A DNA stretch of 64,000 bases from Streptomyces sp. S465 (GTDB taxonomy: Bacteria; Actinomycetota; Actinomycetes; Streptomycetales; Streptomycetaceae): contig NZ_CP114036.1 of NCBI RefSeq assembly GCF_026898115.1, positions 8,674,001 through 8,738,000 of the forward strand, in the 5' to 3' direction. The position numbers were made by a program, and so were the translations under genes. Position 1 is the first letter of the stretch, and each line of letters opens with the position of its first letter. Under the pieces are notes generated by a model. That model worked only from the letters and a program-made list of their open reading frames with translations. It was not told where the DNA came from and searched no databases. Below, in pieces: positions 11,488-20,035 of this stretch.

Positions 11488-11679
11488 AGGGTCTGTCGTC
11501 AAAGGGGGCGCCCTGCTCCCGACGCCTGGCACGGTCGCTCGCCGCGTTGTCGCATCATCCGAGTACGCCCAGTACGAGGGCGATGCTCCGCCTTGCGATC
11601 GACCGCACCAGCCTCCCCCGGCTACCGCTGGGAGGTGCCCCCTGCTCGCGGCCGGGCGCCCCCTTCGGCGACAGACCCT
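11488..11679. mobile_element. MITE-like non-coding element with 26-bp terminal inverted repeats
   Basis: A 192-bp segment is bounded by 26-bp terminal inverted repeats with 2 mismatches (11488-11513 and 11654-11679), beginning AGGGTCTGTCG and ending CGACAGACCCT. It has no plausible coding capacity. I recall very similar short repeats scattered in streptomycete genomes, which suggests mobilisation in trans by an IS transposase. A target duplication is not obvious. The right end overlaps the last codon of the lactonase gene. Confidence 0.7.
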
Positions 11680-12952
11680 AGGCGCCTTGGTGATCGAGCC
11701 GGACGAACAGGACGCACACCGGGGACCCGGTCTCCACCACCTCGCCGGCGCGGCGCAGCGTGCCGCTCGTGCGGTCGACGTCGAAGGGAACGATGGTGTG
11801 GCTGCGCTCATTGGCCGCGAACAGCCTGTGCCCGTCGGGGCCGAAGCAGAAGAACCGCGGCCGGATGCCCTCCGTCGACGTCCAGCCCACCGGCCGCAGC
11901 ATGCCCGTCCCGGCCGAGACCGCGAAGACGCCGAGGGTGTCGGGCTCGGGACCGCCGGGCGAGCTGTCCCCGGCCCCGCTGCGGTTGGAGGCGTACACGA
12001 ACCGCCCGTCCGGACTGACGGCGATCTCGCCCCCGCGGCTGTCGCCGGTCATGGTGGACTCCGTGCTGGACAGGATCTGCACGGCCGCCAGCGCCCCGCG
12101 CCCGGTGTGCCGGTAGACGGTCACCGTCGAGCGCAGTTCGTCGATGGTGTACGCGAACGGCCGCCTGGGGTGGAAGGCGATGTGCCGCGGCCCGGCCATC
12201 TCGCGCGTGGCGACGGACGGCACCGGGCCGAGGGACAGCTTCCCGGAGGTGGCGTCCAGGGTGAGGGTGAAAATCCGGTCCAGGCCCTTGTCCGGTACCA
12301 CGATGAACCGCCCGTCCGGCGAGAACGGCACCTGGTGCGGTTTGGACCCGGTCTGGTCGGTGCGGTGCGGGCCGGGTTCGCCGGGCAGCGACAGCAGGTC
12401 GGCGACCGGCCCGAGCGAGCCGTCCTTCCGCAGCGGCAGGGTGGCCACGCTGCCGGAGGAGTGGTTGGCCACCACCAGGAAGCGGTTGGACGGGTCCACC
12501 GCCAGGTGTGCCGGGTTGCGCCCGCCGGTCTCCTGCGTGCCCAGGGCGGTCAGCCGCCCGGTGTCCGGGTCGATCCGGTAGGCGCTGGCGTAGGTGAAGT
12601 CGCCGTGCACGGCGTAGAGGAACCGCCGCGTGTGATCGACGGCCAGGAAGGTCGGATTGTCCAGCTCGACGGTCTGGAGCAATGTCCATCCGGTGCCGTG
12701 CGGACCGACCTCGTAGACCTCGATGCCCTTTCCCTCGCCCTCGCGCTCGGCGGTGGTGCGCGAGCCCACATAGGCCACCGTGCGGGCGGCGCGTCCGGCG
12801 CCCTGGGCGGCGGCCGGCTGGGCCGCCGCCGAGGTCATCTGCCCGGCCGCCATGGCGGCGACCGGCAGTGTGACCATCGCGCGGCGCGACAGCGCGGCGA
12901 TCGCCGAGGTGCCCGGATGGCCATGGCCGGCGTGGCTGTCAGGAAGTGTCAT
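11678..12952 (-). CDS. Lactonase family protein (YbhE/Pgl-type beta-propeller), Tat-exported
   Basis: A 424-residue seven-bladed-propeller protein of the family that includes bacterial 6-phosphogluconolactonase YbhE and fungal carboxymuconate cyclase. Repeated blade motifs are seen: NPTFLAVDHTRRFLYAV, NPAHLAVDPSNRFLVVAN, KPHQVPFSPDGRFIVV and GEIAVSPDGRFVYASNR. The N-terminus carries LSRRAMVTLPVAAMAAG, a twin-arginine-like signal, so it probably acts outside the membrane. GGGAG lies 5 bases before ATG 12952. Its TAG stop is formed by the terminal repeat of the MITE. A palindromic operator candidate shared with the divergent aldolase gene lies upstream. I infer hydrolysis of an external lactone before uptake. 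Confidence 0.85.
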   Translation of the reverse strand: MTLPDSHAGHGHPGTSAIAALSRRAMVTLPVAAMAAGQMTSAAAQPAAAQGAGRAARTVAYVGSRTTAEREGEGKGIEVYEVGPHGTGWTLLQTVELDNPTFLAVDHTRRFLYAVHGDFTYASAYRIDPDTGRLTALGTQETGGRNPAHLAVDPSNRFLVVANHSSGSVATLPLRKDGSLGPVADLLSLPGEPGPHRTDQTGSKPHQVPFSPDGRFIVVPDKGLDRIFTLTLDATSGKLSLGPVPSVATREMAGPRHIAFHPRRPFAYTIDELRSTVTVYRHTGRGALAAVQILSSTESTMTGDSRGGEIAVSPDGRFVYASNRSGAGDSSPGGPEPDTLGVFAVSAGTGMLRPVGWTSTEGIRPRFFCFGPDGHRLFAANERSHTIVPFDVDRTSGTLRRAGEVVETGSPVCVLFVRLDHQGA

Positions 12953-12987
12953 GTCCGCTCCCGTCCCTGGGGATGATAACCCGGAGA

Positions 12988-13013
12988 TTGTATCTACATG
13001 GCGTTTGATACAA
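12988..13013. promoter_or_regulatory. GntR-type operator candidate, copy 3
   Basis: A perfect 7-bp inverted repeat TTGTATC-N12-GATACAA in the 145-base region between the divergent lactonase and RraA-type genes. It has the same 26-bp length and half-sites as the copies at 8937 and 9008, about 4 kb away. Confidence 0.72.
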
Positions 13014-13097
13014 CAGGGGCGATGGCTGATGGCTGCGCCCGCATACGGCGTTGCCCACCCGCCCCGTGCTCACCCACCCCTGTTCCGGAGGTTCCCG

Positions 13098-13634
13098 ATG
13101 TCCGACCAGCCGACGTCCGGCCGGCCGCTCCCCACCGCCGACCTGGCCGACCGGTACGGCGCCGCCCTGCGCGTATGCGATCTGCAGTTCCGCTCGCTCG
13201 GGGGTGCCCGCTCCTTCACCGGGCGGGTGCGGACCGTCTCCTGCCGCGACGACAACGCCCTGCTCCACGACCTTCTGCGGACGCCGGGGGAGGGCGCCGT
13301 CGTGGTCGTCGACGGTGGCGGCTCCCTGCACACGGCGCTCCTGGGGGATCTGATGGCCGAGCGCGCGCTGGCGGGCGGCTGGGCCGGTGTCGTCGTGCAC
13401 GGAGCCGTCCGCGACCTCACCGCGCTCGCCGAGGTGCGGATCGGTGTGCAGGCCCTGGGCGTCAACCCGCGCAAGAGCGGCAAGGCGGGCGGCGGCGCGG
13501 TCGACGTACCGGTCTCCTTCGGAGGAGTCACCTTCCACCCCGGCGACATCCTGCACGCCGACACCGACGGCGTCGTCCTCCTGCCCGCCGAACCCGCCGA
13601 ACTGTCCGGGCCCGCCGGACCCGCGTGCACCTGA
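13098..13634 (+). CDS. RraA-family protein, probable 4-hydroxy-4-methyl-2-oxoglutarate/oxaloacetate-type aldolase
   Basis: A 178-residue RraA-fold protein. Class II retro-aldolases of this fold split 4-carboxy-4-hydroxy-2-oxoadipate or related acids and decarboxylate oxaloacetate, whereas E. coli RraA inhibits RNase E. Here the segment GWAGVVVHGAVRDLTAL keeps Arg105-Asp106, the substrate and metal residues of the aldolases, where E. coli RraA has Arg-Gln. GD at 83-84 matches the other metal-side loop. CCGGAGG lies 6 bases before ATG 13098. Its position in a carboxylate locus supports an aldolase role, giving pyruvate or oxaloacetate as products. The exact substrate is inference. Confidence 0.82.
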   Translation: MSDQPTSGRPLPTADLADRYGAALRVCDLQFRSLGGARSFTGRVRTVSCRDDNALLHDLLRTPGEGAVVVVDGGGSLHTALLGDLMAERALAGGWAGVVVHGAVRDLTALAEVRIGVQALGVNPRKSGKAGGGAVDVPVSFGGVTFHPGDILHADTDGVVLLPAEPAELSGPAGPACT

Positions 13635-13661
13635 CCCGAGCGGCCTTCGGGCCCGGCGGGC

Positions 13662-14783
13662 TCAGCGCACCCGGTAGGGCCGGGCGCGCCCGGTGTTCAG
13701 GGTGAGCCCCAGGCCGGGCGCTCCGCTCCGGCCGGGGGTGACGCTGCCGCCGTCCGGAGCGAGCACGCCGTCGAACAGCAGGCGTTCGACGCGGACGTGG
13801 TCGTGGAACCACTCCAGGTGGCGCAGGTTGGGCACCGACGCGGCGGCGTGCGCATGCGCGTGCGGGGCGCAGTGGCCGGAGATCTCTATGCCGTGGCCGT
13901 GCGCGAGGGCGGCGGCGCGCAGCCAGACGGTGATGCCGCCGCAGCGGGTGACGTCGGCCTGGAGACAGTCCACGGCGCCGGCGGCGAGCATATGCGTGAA
14001 GTACGGCAGGGTGTAGCCGTACTCACCGGCCGTGACGTCCATCGGGACCCGGTCGCGGATCGCCGTGAGCGTGGTGAGGTGGTCGGAGGAGACGGGTTCC
14101 TCGAACCATGTCACCCCCTGGTCGGCGAGGGCGTCGGCGACGCGGATGGCCTGTTTGGCGCCGTAGGCGCCGTTGGCGTCGACGTACAGGGCGGCCGTGT
14201 CGCCGATGCTCGCACGCGCCTTCGCGACGCGCCGCCGGTCCCGCTCCTCGCACCGCCCCCAGGACTCACCGATCTTGATCTTGACGCGGGGTATCCCCTC
14301 CTCCCCGGCCCACTGGCGCAGTTGCCGGTCCTGCCGTTCGTCGTCGTACGTGGTGAAGCCACCGCTGCCGTAGACCGGCACGTCCGCACAGGCGGCGCCC
14401 AGCAGATGGACGAGCGGCACGCCCAGCAGCCGGGCCTTGCAGTCCCACAGGGCAATGTCCACGGCGGCGATCGCCTGTGCGGCCACACCGGGCAGCCCGG
14501 CGTTGCGCACGGCGCGCAGCATGGCCTCGTTCGCCCGTGGCACGTCCATGGCCGGGGAGCCGGTGACCACACCGGCGAGCAGGTCGTCGACGACCTGGGC
14601 GGTGGCCGCCGGGGCGTAGGTGTAGCCCAGTCCGGTGACCTGGCCGCACCGGACGGTGGCCAGGACCAGGGTGGTGCTCTCCCAGCTGAGGGTCCCGTCC
14701 GCCTCGGGGGCGTCGGTGGGCACCGTGTAGACGGCGCTGTCCACCCGCTCCACGACCGGTGTGTCCGCCACGCCCCGGATCAC
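13662..14783 (-). CDS. Enolase-superfamily enzyme, mandelate racemase subgroup
   Basis: A protein of about 373 residues that abstracts the proton alpha to a carboxylate; the family covers acid-sugar dehydratases, racemases and cycloisomerases. Visible active-site elements are RVKIKIG (Lys168-x-Lys170), YVDANGA (Asp202), WFEEP (Glu228), TAGE (Glu254), and QADVTRCGG (Asp277) pairing with the His-rich HCAPHAH block near 304. Start GTG 14783 forms a GTGA overlap with the upstream flavoprotein stop, so it is third in a coupled operon (19661 to 13662). The reaction is not assignable; a 2-keto or hydroxy acid relay with the upstream dehydrogenase is likely. Confidence 0.85.
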   Translation of the reverse strand: MIRGVADTPVVERVDSAVYTVPTDAPEADGTLSWESTTLVLATVRCGQVTGLGYTYAPAATAQVVDDLLAGVVTGSPAMDVPRANEAMLRAVRNAGLPGVAAQAIAAVDIALWDCKARLLGVPLVHLLGAACADVPVYGSGGFTTYDDERQDRQLRQWAGEEGIPRVKIKIGESWGRCEERDRRRVAKARASIGDTAALYVDANGAYGAKQAIRVADALADQGVTWFEEPVSSDHLTTLTAIRDRVPMDVTAGEYGYTLPYFTHMLAAGAVDCLQADVTRCGGITVWLRAAALAHGHGIEISGHCAPHAHAHAAASVPNLRHLEWFHDHVRVERLLFDGVLAPDGGSVTPGRSGAPGLGLTLNTGRARPYRVR

Positions 14784-17700
14784 CTCTCGGCGTGGCGCAG
14801 GTGCCGCACGGCGGCGCGGCCGACTCCCGCCGCGGCCGTCGCCACGACCGCGGCGGTGCCGGCGGTGGCCGTCCACCGGGCCGCGGTCGAGGGCCGCGGC
14901 GGCCGCTGCGCGAGACGTTCGGGCCGCTCGCTGGGCAGGGTGGTGTCGAGCCCCAGGGCCAGTGCCTCGGCCAGGTGGAGGGCCCCGCGGCCGGTGTCAC
15001 CCTGTTCGATCTGGGTGCGGCAGCTGAAGCCGTCCGCGAGCAGCAGGCTGCCGGGGGCGGCCGCGCGGACGGCGGGCAGCACGCCCTGTTCCGCGACGGC
15101 CATGGAGACCTCGTGGTGGCCGCGTTCGAAGCCGAAGTTGCCGGCCAGCCCGCAGCAGCCCTCGTCGAGGACGTCGGTGACGAGATGGGCGCGGCGCATC
15201 AGCTCGCGGTCCGCGTCGTCCTTCATGATCGCGTGCTGGTGGCAGTGGGTCTGTACGACGGCCTGCCGGGCGAGCGCGGGTGGCCTCCAGCCGTCGGGCG
15301 CGTGGTGGACGAGGTGTTCGGCGAAGGTGCGGAACTGCCCGGCCAGCCGGCGCACATCCTGGTCGGCCGGCATCAGTTCGGGGGCGTCGGCCCGGAACAC
15401 CGCGGTGCAGGAGGGTTCCAGGCCGATGACCGGGGTGCCCGCTTCGAGGTAGGGCCGCAGCACGCCCAGCGTGCGGCGCAGCACCCTCTTCGCGGCCGTG
15501 AGCTGCCCGGTGGAGATCCAGGTCAGACCGCAGCACACGGGCCTGGTCGGAACGGCGACCCGGAAGCCGGCGTCCTCCAGCACACGGACGGCCGAGATGG
15601 CGATCGAGGGGTGGAAGTAGGTGCTGAAGGTGTCCGGCCACAGCACCACGGTCCGCGGGTCGGCCGGATCCGGTGTGCCGGACGCACGGGCCTGCCACCA
15701 CTGGAGGAAGGACCGCCGCGCGAACACGGGCGCCTGGCGTGCGCCGTCCACCCCGGCCAGCCGCTTGCCCACCCGGGCCAGGCCCGGTGCCTGGACCGCG
15801 GTGTTGACCAGCGCGGGCGCGATGCGGGACAGCCGGGCCCACACCGGGAGCCAGCCCATGGAATAGTGCGCCGCCGGGCGCGGGCGGCCCGCGTAGTGGT
15901 GGGCGAGGAACTCGGCCTTGAGCGTCGCCATGTCCACCCCGGTGGGGCAGTCCGACTTGCAGCCCTTGCACGCCAGACACAGGTCCAGGGCGTCCCGCAC
16001 CTCGGTCGAGCGCCAGCCGTCGGTGACGGCGGAGTCCGCGTGGCCGTCGAGCATCTCGAACAGCAGCCGCGCCCGGCCGCGCGTGGAGTGCTCCTCCTCC
16101 TTGGTGGCCCGGTAGGACGGACACATCACACCGCCGTGGTGGCTGCGGCAGTTGCCGATGCCGACGCAGCGCATGACGGCGCGGGTGAAGGAGTGCTCGT
16201 CATCGGGGTAACCGAACTCCGTCGTGGGGGTGGCCGGCCGCCACCCCGGGCCCAGGCGCAACTGGCCGTCGACCGGGTGCGGATCGACGACCTTGCCGGG
16301 GTTCATCCGGTTCTCCGGGTCGAACAGGGACTTCAGCTCGCCGAACGCGGTCACCAGGCGCTCACCGTACATACGGGTGAGCAGCTCGCCCCGGGCCTGC
16401 CCGTCCCCGTGCTCGCCGGACAGCGAGCCGCCGTAGGAGGCCACCAGGTCGGCGGCGCGTTCCACGAAGCGGCGGAAGTCGGCCACCCCCTCGGCGGTCT
16501 TCAGCCCGAACGGGATGCGGGTGTGCACACAGCCCTGCCCGAAGTGCCCGTACAGCGAGGGGTGGTCGTAGCCGAACTCCCCGAACAGGCCCTTCAGATC
16601 GCGCAGGTAGTCACCCAGCCGCTCGGGCGGGACGGCCGAGTCCTCCCAGCCCTCCCAGGTCTCCCGGTCGTCCGGCGGCCGCGCGGTCACCCCGAGCCCC
16701 GCCTCGCGGGCCTTGAGCATCCGCTGCTCGCGCCGGGGATCGTCGGAGAAGGTCACCCTGGCGTCCTTCTCGTCCCGCCCCAGCGTGCGCAGCAGCGCGT
16801 GCGCCTGCTCGTCGACCTCCTCCTGGCCGTCCCCGCTGAACTGCACCAGCAGCCAGCTCTCGCCCTCCGGAAGGGCGTTGAGCGATTCGAGGTAGGCGTG
16901 TTCCTCGCGCATCAGCTGGGCCATCCGCCCGTCCAGGGCCTCCAGTTCGCTGGGCGCGCAGTGTTCCAGGAGCCGGGGTACGTCGTCGGCGGCGGCGCAG
17001 ATGTCGTCGTAGCCGAGCACCAGCAGCGACTGGTACGCCGGGACGGGCACCAGGTCGAGTTCGGCGCGCACCACCGTCACCAGGGTGCCCTCGCTGCCCA
17101 CCAGGGCCCGCGCCAGGTCGAAGCCGTTCTCCGGCAGCAGCGAGTCCAGGTTGTAGCCGGAGACCCGGCGCGGGATCTTCGGGTAGCGCCGGATGTCCGC
17201 CAGATACTCGCCGACGATGCGGTCCAGCCCGGCGTAGATCTCGGCCCGGCGGCCGCCCTCCGCCGCGATGCGCGCACGCTCGGCCCCGGATGTCGGCCCC
17301 ACCCACATCCGCACCCCGTCGTAGGTGACGATCTCCAGCCGGCGCACGTTGTCCACGGTCTTGCCATAGGCCTGGGCCGACGCCCCGCACGCATTGTTGC
17401 CGATCATGCCGCCCAGCGCGCAGTGGCTGTGCGTGGACGGCTTCGGCCCGAACTGCAGCCCGTCATCGGCGAGTTGGCGGTTGAGCTCGTCCAGGACCAG
17501 CCCCGGCTCCACCACGCAGGTGCGCGCCTGGGCGTCCACCGAGACCAGGGCGTCGCAGTACTTGCTCCAGTCGATCACCACGGCGGTGTTCGTCGACTGG
17601 CCGGCCAGGCTGGTGCCCCCGCCCCGCGACAGGACGGGTGCGCCGAAGCGGGCGCACACCTCCACCGCCCGTGCCCCGGCCTCCACATCGCGGGGGACGA

Positions 17701-17866
17701 CCACGCCGATGGGCACCTGACGGTAGTTGGAGCCGTCCGTGGCGTACGCCCCCCGGCTGCCCGCGTCGAACCTGACCTCGGCGGCCACCTCCGCACGCAG
17801 TGCCCGCTCCAGGCCCCCGCTGTCCACCCCTGGCACTCCCTGGCGTTGCTGCCCGCCTTCACGCAT
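14780..17866 (-). CDS. FAD-linked oxidase / Fe-S protein, YdiJ (D-2-hydroxyglutarate dehydrogenase)-like
   Basis: A 1028-residue fusion. The N-terminal half is a VAO-type FAD domain (LSRGGGTSLAGQ, GGMIGNNACG, GSEGTLVTV, SGEHGDGQARG). Next comes a ferredoxin-like section with CVGIGNC and CLACKGCKSDCP. The C-terminal CCG-type Fe-S repeats are seen as VCCGLTW, EPSCTAVF, THCHQHA and DEGCCGLAGNFG. Length and order match E. coli YdiJ, a D-2-hydroxyglutarate dehydrogenase, so a D-2-hydroxyacid is the likely substrate. The last 50 residues contain a short hydrophobic stretch that could associate with membrane. The start overlaps the TPP enzyme stop by 8 bases (ATGCGTGA). Confidence 0.88.
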   Translation of the reverse strand: MREGGQQRQGVPGVDSGGLERALRAEVAAEVRFDAGSRGAYATDGSNYRQVPIGVVVPRDVEAGARAVEVCARFGAPVLSRGGGTSLAGQSTNTAVVIDWSKYCDALVSVDAQARTCVVEPGLVLDELNRQLADDGLQFGPKPSTHSHCALGGMIGNNACGASAQAYGKTVDNVRRLEIVTYDGVRMWVGPTSGAERARIAAEGGRRAEIYAGLDRIVGEYLADIRRYPKIPRRVSGYNLDSLLPENGFDLARALVGSEGTLVTVVRAELDLVPVPAYQSLLVLGYDDICAAADDVPRLLEHCAPSELEALDGRMAQLMREEHAYLESLNALPEGESWLLVQFSGDGQEEVDEQAHALLRTLGRDEKDARVTFSDDPRREQRMLKAREAGLGVTARPPDDRETWEGWEDSAVPPERLGDYLRDLKGLFGEFGYDHPSLYGHFGQGCVHTRIPFGLKTAEGVADFRRFVERAADLVASYGGSLSGEHGDGQARGELLTRMYGERLVTAFGELKSLFDPENRMNPGKVVDPHPVDGQLRLGPGWRPATPTTEFGYPDDEHSFTRAVMRCVGIGNCRSHHGGVMCPSYRATKEEEHSTRGRARLLFEMLDGHADSAVTDGWRSTEVRDALDLCLACKGCKSDCPTGVDMATLKAEFLAHHYAGRPRPAAHYSMGWLPVWARLSRIAPALVNTAVQAPGLARVGKRLAGVDGARQAPVFARRSFLQWWQARASGTPDPADPRTVVLWPDTFSTYFHPSIAISAVRVLEDAGFRVAVPTRPVCCGLTWISTGQLTAAKRVLRRTLGVLRPYLEAGTPVIGLEPSCTAVFRADAPELMPADQDVRRLAGQFRTFAEHLVHHAPDGWRPPALARQAVVQTHCHQHAIMKDDADRELMRRAHLVTDVLDEGCCGLAGNFGFERGHHEVSMAVAEQGVLPAVRAAAPGSLLLADGFSCRTQIEQGDTGRGALHLAEALALGLDTTLPSERPERLAQRPPRPSTAARWTATAGTAAVVATAAAGVGRAAVRHLRHAER

Positions 17867-19661
17867 GCCTGCGCCCCGTCAGGTGCTCGGCGTACTGGGC
17901 GGCCTTCTGCCGTATGCCCCGGCGGGCGATGCCGGCCAGCTCGGGGTCGTGCAGGGCGGCCTTCACCGTCTTCTTCGCCTGGGGGGCCATCAGGTGCGGC
18001 GGGATCGGCGCGATCTCCTGGTCGACCTTGAACTCCAGGACGACCGGGTGGTCACTGGCCAGGGCCTCGTCCCAGGCCCTGCCCACCTTCTTCGGCGCCT
18101 CGCACCGGATGCCCCGCAGCCCCAGCAGCTCGGCGTACGCCCCGTAGGGGATGTCCGGGATGACCTGGGAGGCGGGGTACTTCGGGTCCCCGGCCATGGC
18201 GCGCTGTTCCCAGGTGACCTGGTTGAGGTCCTGGTTGTTGAAGACGCAGAAGACCAGCGGCGGGCCACCCGCCAGCCGGTCCATATAGCGCTTGACGGTG
18301 ATCATCTCGTTCATGCCGTTCATCTGGAACGCGCCGTCTCCCACGAAGGCGATCACGGGACGGTCCGGATGGGCGAACCGCGCCGCGATCGCGTACGGCA
18401 CTCCGGGGCCCATGGTGGCCAGCGTGCCGGACAGCGAGGCGTCCATCCCGGCGCGCAGCCTCAGATGGCGCGCCCACCAGTTGGTGGCCGAGCCCGAGTC
18501 GGCGGTGAGGATCGCCCGGTCCGGCAGGCGCGAGGAGAGCTCGGCGGCCACCGACTGGGGGTTGATGAGGTCCCCGAAGTGCTGGCCGGACCAGGTGGCG
18601 CAGATGTCCTGCCACTCCCGCACGTCCTTCTCGACCTTGTTTCTCCAGCTCCGCTTCTCCTTGCGCCGCAGCAGCGGTACGAGCTCCCGGAGGGTCTCCT
18701 TGGCGTCGCCGATCAGATGGGCGTCCATGGGGTAGCGGATACCGATCATGCGGCCGTCGATGTCGATCTCGACACCGCGGGCCTGCCCCTCGTCCGGCAG
18801 CCACTCGGAGTACGGGAAGCTGGTGCCGATCAGGAAGAGGGTGTCGCACTCTTTGATCATCTTGTCGCTGGCGGTGCTGCCCAGCAGACCGATCGGCCCG
18901 GTGACGTACGGCAGGTCGTCGGCGAGGACGCCACGGCCCAGCAGCGCCTTGGCCACACCGGCGCCCAGCAGGTCCGCCACCGCGACGACCTCGTCCGCGG
19001 CGTCGGCCGCGCCCTGCCCGACGATGATGGCCACCTTCTCGCCCTCGTTGAGCACATCGGCGGCGCGGCGCAGTTCATCGGGGTCGGGCAGGACCCGGGG
19101 GCGGCTCCAGCCCACGCTGGAGAAGACCGATCCGTGGGCCTTGGGCGGGGAGGGCTGGGCGTCCTCCTCCTGGATGTCGTTGGGGATGACGATGGTCGAC
19201 ACGCCACGGGTGGTCAGCGCGGTCTTGAAGGCGCGGTCGATGACATGCCGCGCCTGGCCGGGGTGGGTGACCATCTCGCAGTACTCGGAGACGTCCTCGA
19301 ACAGCCGGTCCAGATGGATTTCCTGCTGGTAGTGGGAGCCCAGGCTGAGCCGCTTCTGCTGGCCCACGACGGCGACCACCGGCTGGTGGTCGAGCTTGGC
19401 GTCGTACAGACCGTTGAGCAGATGGACGGCGCCGGGGCCGGAGGTGGCGGTGCAGACTCCCACCTCGCCGGTGAACTTCGCGTGGCCGCAGGCCATGAAC
19501 GCGGCCATCTCCTCGTGCCGGACCTGGATGAACTCAGGGTCCCCATGGGCCCGGTCGAACGCCCCGAGCAGACCGTTGATCCCGTCCCCCGGATAGCCGA
19601 AGACCCGGTGCACACCCCACTCGCGCAGACGAGTCAGCACGAAGTCCGATACCTGAGCCAC
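17859..19661 (-). CDS. Thiamine-pyrophosphate enzyme, pyruvate oxidase/PoxB-like
   Basis: A 600-residue TPP-dependent enzyme of the PoxB/acetolactate synthase family. The N-terminal PYR domain reads FGYPGDGINGLLGAF and IQVRHEEMAAFMACGHAKFTG with the activating Glu. The central Rossmann-like domain reads GQGAADAADEV, and the C-terminal PP domain has the TPP motif VGDGAFQMNGMNE...FNNQDLNQVTWEQR. GAGGAGG precedes GTG 19661; the longer upstream reading is non-conserved. It heads an operon with a D-2-hydroxyacid dehydrogenase-like flavoprotein and an enolase-superfamily enzyme. Decarboxylation of a 2-oxo acid made by the downstream dehydrogenase is plausible; pyruvate oxidation is the textbook alternative. 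Confidence 0.86.
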   Translation of the reverse strand: MAQVSDFVLTRLREWGVHRVFGYPGDGINGLLGAFDRAHGDPEFIQVRHEEMAAFMACGHAKFTGEVGVCTATSGPGAVHLLNGLYDAKLDHQPVVAVVGQQKRLSLGSHYQQEIHLDRLFEDVSEYCEMVTHPGQARHVIDRAFKTALTTRGVSTIVIPNDIQEEDAQPSPPKAHGSVFSSVGWSRPRVLPDPDELRRAADVLNEGEKVAIIVGQGAADAADEVVAVADLLGAGVAKALLGRGVLADDLPYVTGPIGLLGSTASDKMIKECDTLFLIGTSFPYSEWLPDEGQARGVEIDIDGRMIGIRYPMDAHLIGDAKETLRELVPLLRRKEKRSWRNKVEKDVREWQDICATWSGQHFGDLINPQSVAAELSSRLPDRAILTADSGSATNWWARHLRLRAGMDASLSGTLATMGPGVPYAIAARFAHPDRPVIAFVGDGAFQMNGMNEMITVKRYMDRLAGGPPLVFCVFNNQDLNQVTWEQRAMAGDPKYPASQVIPDIPYGAYAELLGLRGIRCEAPKKVGRAWDEALASDHPVVLEFKVDQEIAPIPPHLMAPQAKKTVKAALHDPELAGIARRGIRQKAAQYAEHLTGRRHA

Positions 19662-19819
19662 GGCGTCCTCCTCGGTAGTACTGCACGGAGCACTCGCACA
19701 GGAGTAGCCGTTCGCCGGACGAGTAAACCTGGCGCCGTGTGCCCTCCGCGTCCGCCGTGCATGGGCCGCGGCCGGACCGGGCACCCGGCCGGTGGCGACA
19801 GACGAGGGAGGACAACACC

Positions 19820-20035
19820 GTGAGCGGAGAGAAGAAGGGCGCCCGGACGGCGACCGAGGAGATCGAGGAAGAGATCACCGAAGCCGAGACGAGGGTGACC
19901 GGCGACGAGGAGGACAGCCGCTACGGCGAGTCGGGCGACGCGCTCACCCCCAACACCGACGCCCAGGCCCAGAGCCAGGGAGAGCGGGAAGAGGGCGGCG
20001 GAGAAGACGGGCGGCGGGCGGGCGTCAGCGGGTGA
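19820..20035 (+). CDS. Small acidic hypothetical protein
   Basis: A 71-residue, very hydrophilic and acidic protein (EEIEEEITEAETRVTGDEED) rich in Glu, Gln and Gly and probably disordered. GAGGGAGG lies about 8 bases before GTG 19820. It is divergent from the TPP enzyme gene and ends 11 bases inside the 3' end of the convergent amidohydrolase gene. I do not recognise a family or function. Confidence 0.6.
   Translation: MSGEKKGARTATEEIEEEITEAETRVTGDEEDSRYGESGDALTPNTDAQAQSQGEREEGGGEDGRRAGVSG

Noticed and set aside
14759..18031. 1090-codon open frame on the plus strand
   Set aside because: It is antisense to the YdiJ-like flavoprotein, whose motifs are intact on the minus strand. The plus-strand reading has no recognisable domain.
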